From positions 380,489 to 444,488 of the forward strand of contig CAUYUJ010008635.1 of assembly GCA_963575745.1 (NCBI GenBank): 64,000 nt of DNA, written 5' to 3'. Positions 63,175 through 64,000 of the stretch are shown piece by piece. How positions within the stretch are numbered: position 1 is the stretch's first letter; each line of letters begins with the position of its first letter. Source of the stretch: Prorocentrum cordatum (taxonomy: Eukaryota; Sar; Dinophyceae; Prorocentrales; Prorocentraceae). The notes under the pieces were generated by a model that saw nothing but the letters and a program-made list of their open reading frames with translations, was not told the DNA's origin and ran no database searches. The translations under genes and the position numbers were made by a program.

Positions 63175-63850
63175 TATCATTATCATCATCAGCATCATCA
63201 ACACCATAAACATCATCCGTATCATCCTCGACGTCTTCATCATCAGAAGCAGCATCGTCATCAACGTCGTCATCATCATCATCCTCGACAACGCCATCGG
63301 CAACAAGATCACCATCATCACCATCATCATCAACATCATCATAATCGGCATCACCAGCATCATCATAATCATCATCATAACAAAAGTCATCACCATAATC
63401 ATCATCATCGTCACCATCACAATCATCATCATCATCGTCGGCGTCGTCATTATCGTCATCATCAATTGATAATCGTCGTCGTCACCGTCGTCGTCCTCGT
63501 CCTCATCATCATAATCGTCGTCGCCGTCCTCCTCCTCATCATCGTCATCATCACCATCACCCTCAATCATAATCATCATCACCATCATCAACATAGCCAT
63601 CATTCTCGTCGTCATCATCATCATCGCCATCGGGATCAGCATCGGAATCATCATCAGCATCATCAACATCAAAATCACTAACACCATCATCATCATCACC
63701 ATCACCATCGTCATCGCCATCTTCATCGTCATCGTCTTCATCTTCACCATCGTCATCAGCAACGTCATCGTCAGCGTCACCATCATGATCACCGCGATCG
63801 TCACCATTACCATCAAAATCATCCGCTTCGGTATCCCTATCCTTCTCCAG
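62771..63850. repeat. CAT/ATC array, over 1 kb
   Basis: Long ATC array with pure runs at about 62828-62888 and 63068-63120 and increasing GTC, CAC and AAT substitutions toward 63850. The plus-strand poly-His/poly-Ile and minus-strand poly-Met/poly-Asp frames are artefacts. Confidence 0.98.
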
Positions 63851-64000
63851 ACAGGCCTCACGTCTCGTCCTAGTCCTCCTCACCCTACTCCTCCTCCATC
63901 CTAGTCCTCATCTCCCTCACCGTCCTCTTCCTCCTCCACCTCCTTATCCTCATCCTCCAGATCATCAGCAGCATCATCATCATCAACATCATCGTCATCA
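63851..64000. repeat. CCT tract, then CAT triplets at window end
   Basis: TCCTC repeats followed from about 63960 by ATCATCAGCAGC triplets running off the end. Confidence 0.9.

Noticed and set aside
1-64000. tRNA, rRNA, snRNA or intact spliced-leader RNA genes
   Set aside because: Looked for conserved box B/T-loop words and leader sequences; apart from the 15-nt leader relic nothing had the supporting context.

Overview
The window looks like GC-rich nuclear DNA of a dinoflagellate; this is inference. Four signs support it. (1) A 15-nt match to the core of the conserved dinoflagellate spliced leader (AGCCATTTTGGCTCA) lies 2 nt upstream of an ATG on the minus strand (34168-34182). (2) Putative exons are short, separated by introns packed with repeats, with GC or GT donors and AG|G acceptors. 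(3) Retroelement fragments are of divergent non-LTR type. (4) Simple and minisatellite DNA dominates, and nearly all candidate exons point the same way. Nothing suggests a bacterium, organelle or virus. I found no tRNA, rRNA or CRISPR array, and no gene whose name I can defend.

Layout. 0.2-3.9 kb: a CA/CCCCCA tract, then a tandem duplication (718-2002, 2003-3922) carrying an 11-12 bp minisatellite and a satellite of about 148 bp that flips orientation. 5.2-6.4 kb: a broken LINE-type reverse transcriptase (+). 7.1-9.7 kb: a long divergent reverse transcriptase frame (-) bracketed by 119-bp direct repeats. 10.6-13.3 kb: minisatellites, including a clean 79-bp satellite. 14.9-16.3 kb: a decayed retroelement RNase H with a Cys-rich tail (-). 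17.9-20.3 kb: duplications and a GGAATCC-rich satellite. 20.4-23.3 kb: a decayed multi-exon gene that looks transposon-derived (-). 23.7-34.2 kb: the best host-gene region, with three minus-strand multi-exon loci of unknown function separated by CCT/GGA and 12-bp repeat tracts. 35-38.6 kb: satellites and minisatellites. 39.2-44.6 kb: a coiled-coil-rich locus (-) and an opposite locus, joined by repeat-rich introns that share the same 3' end. 45.8-50.6 kb: GGAATCC satellite, CAT and CCT arrays. 51-57.5 kb: several minus-strand coding-like segments, interrupted by a large CAT array and a 30-bp palindromic AT-rich array. 57.5-60.9 kb: repeats. 60.9-61.5 kb: the 3' end of a LINE (-). 62.8-64 kb: a large degenerate CAT array.

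How it fits together. No pathway or operon can be reconstructed. The co-oriented exons fit the unidirectional gene order known in dinoflagellates. Many reading frames are clean for 50-270 codons and then broken by a single stop or a frame change, so the region is either a graveyard of retroposed gene copies or is expressed with short introns or RNA editing. Transcript data would decide.
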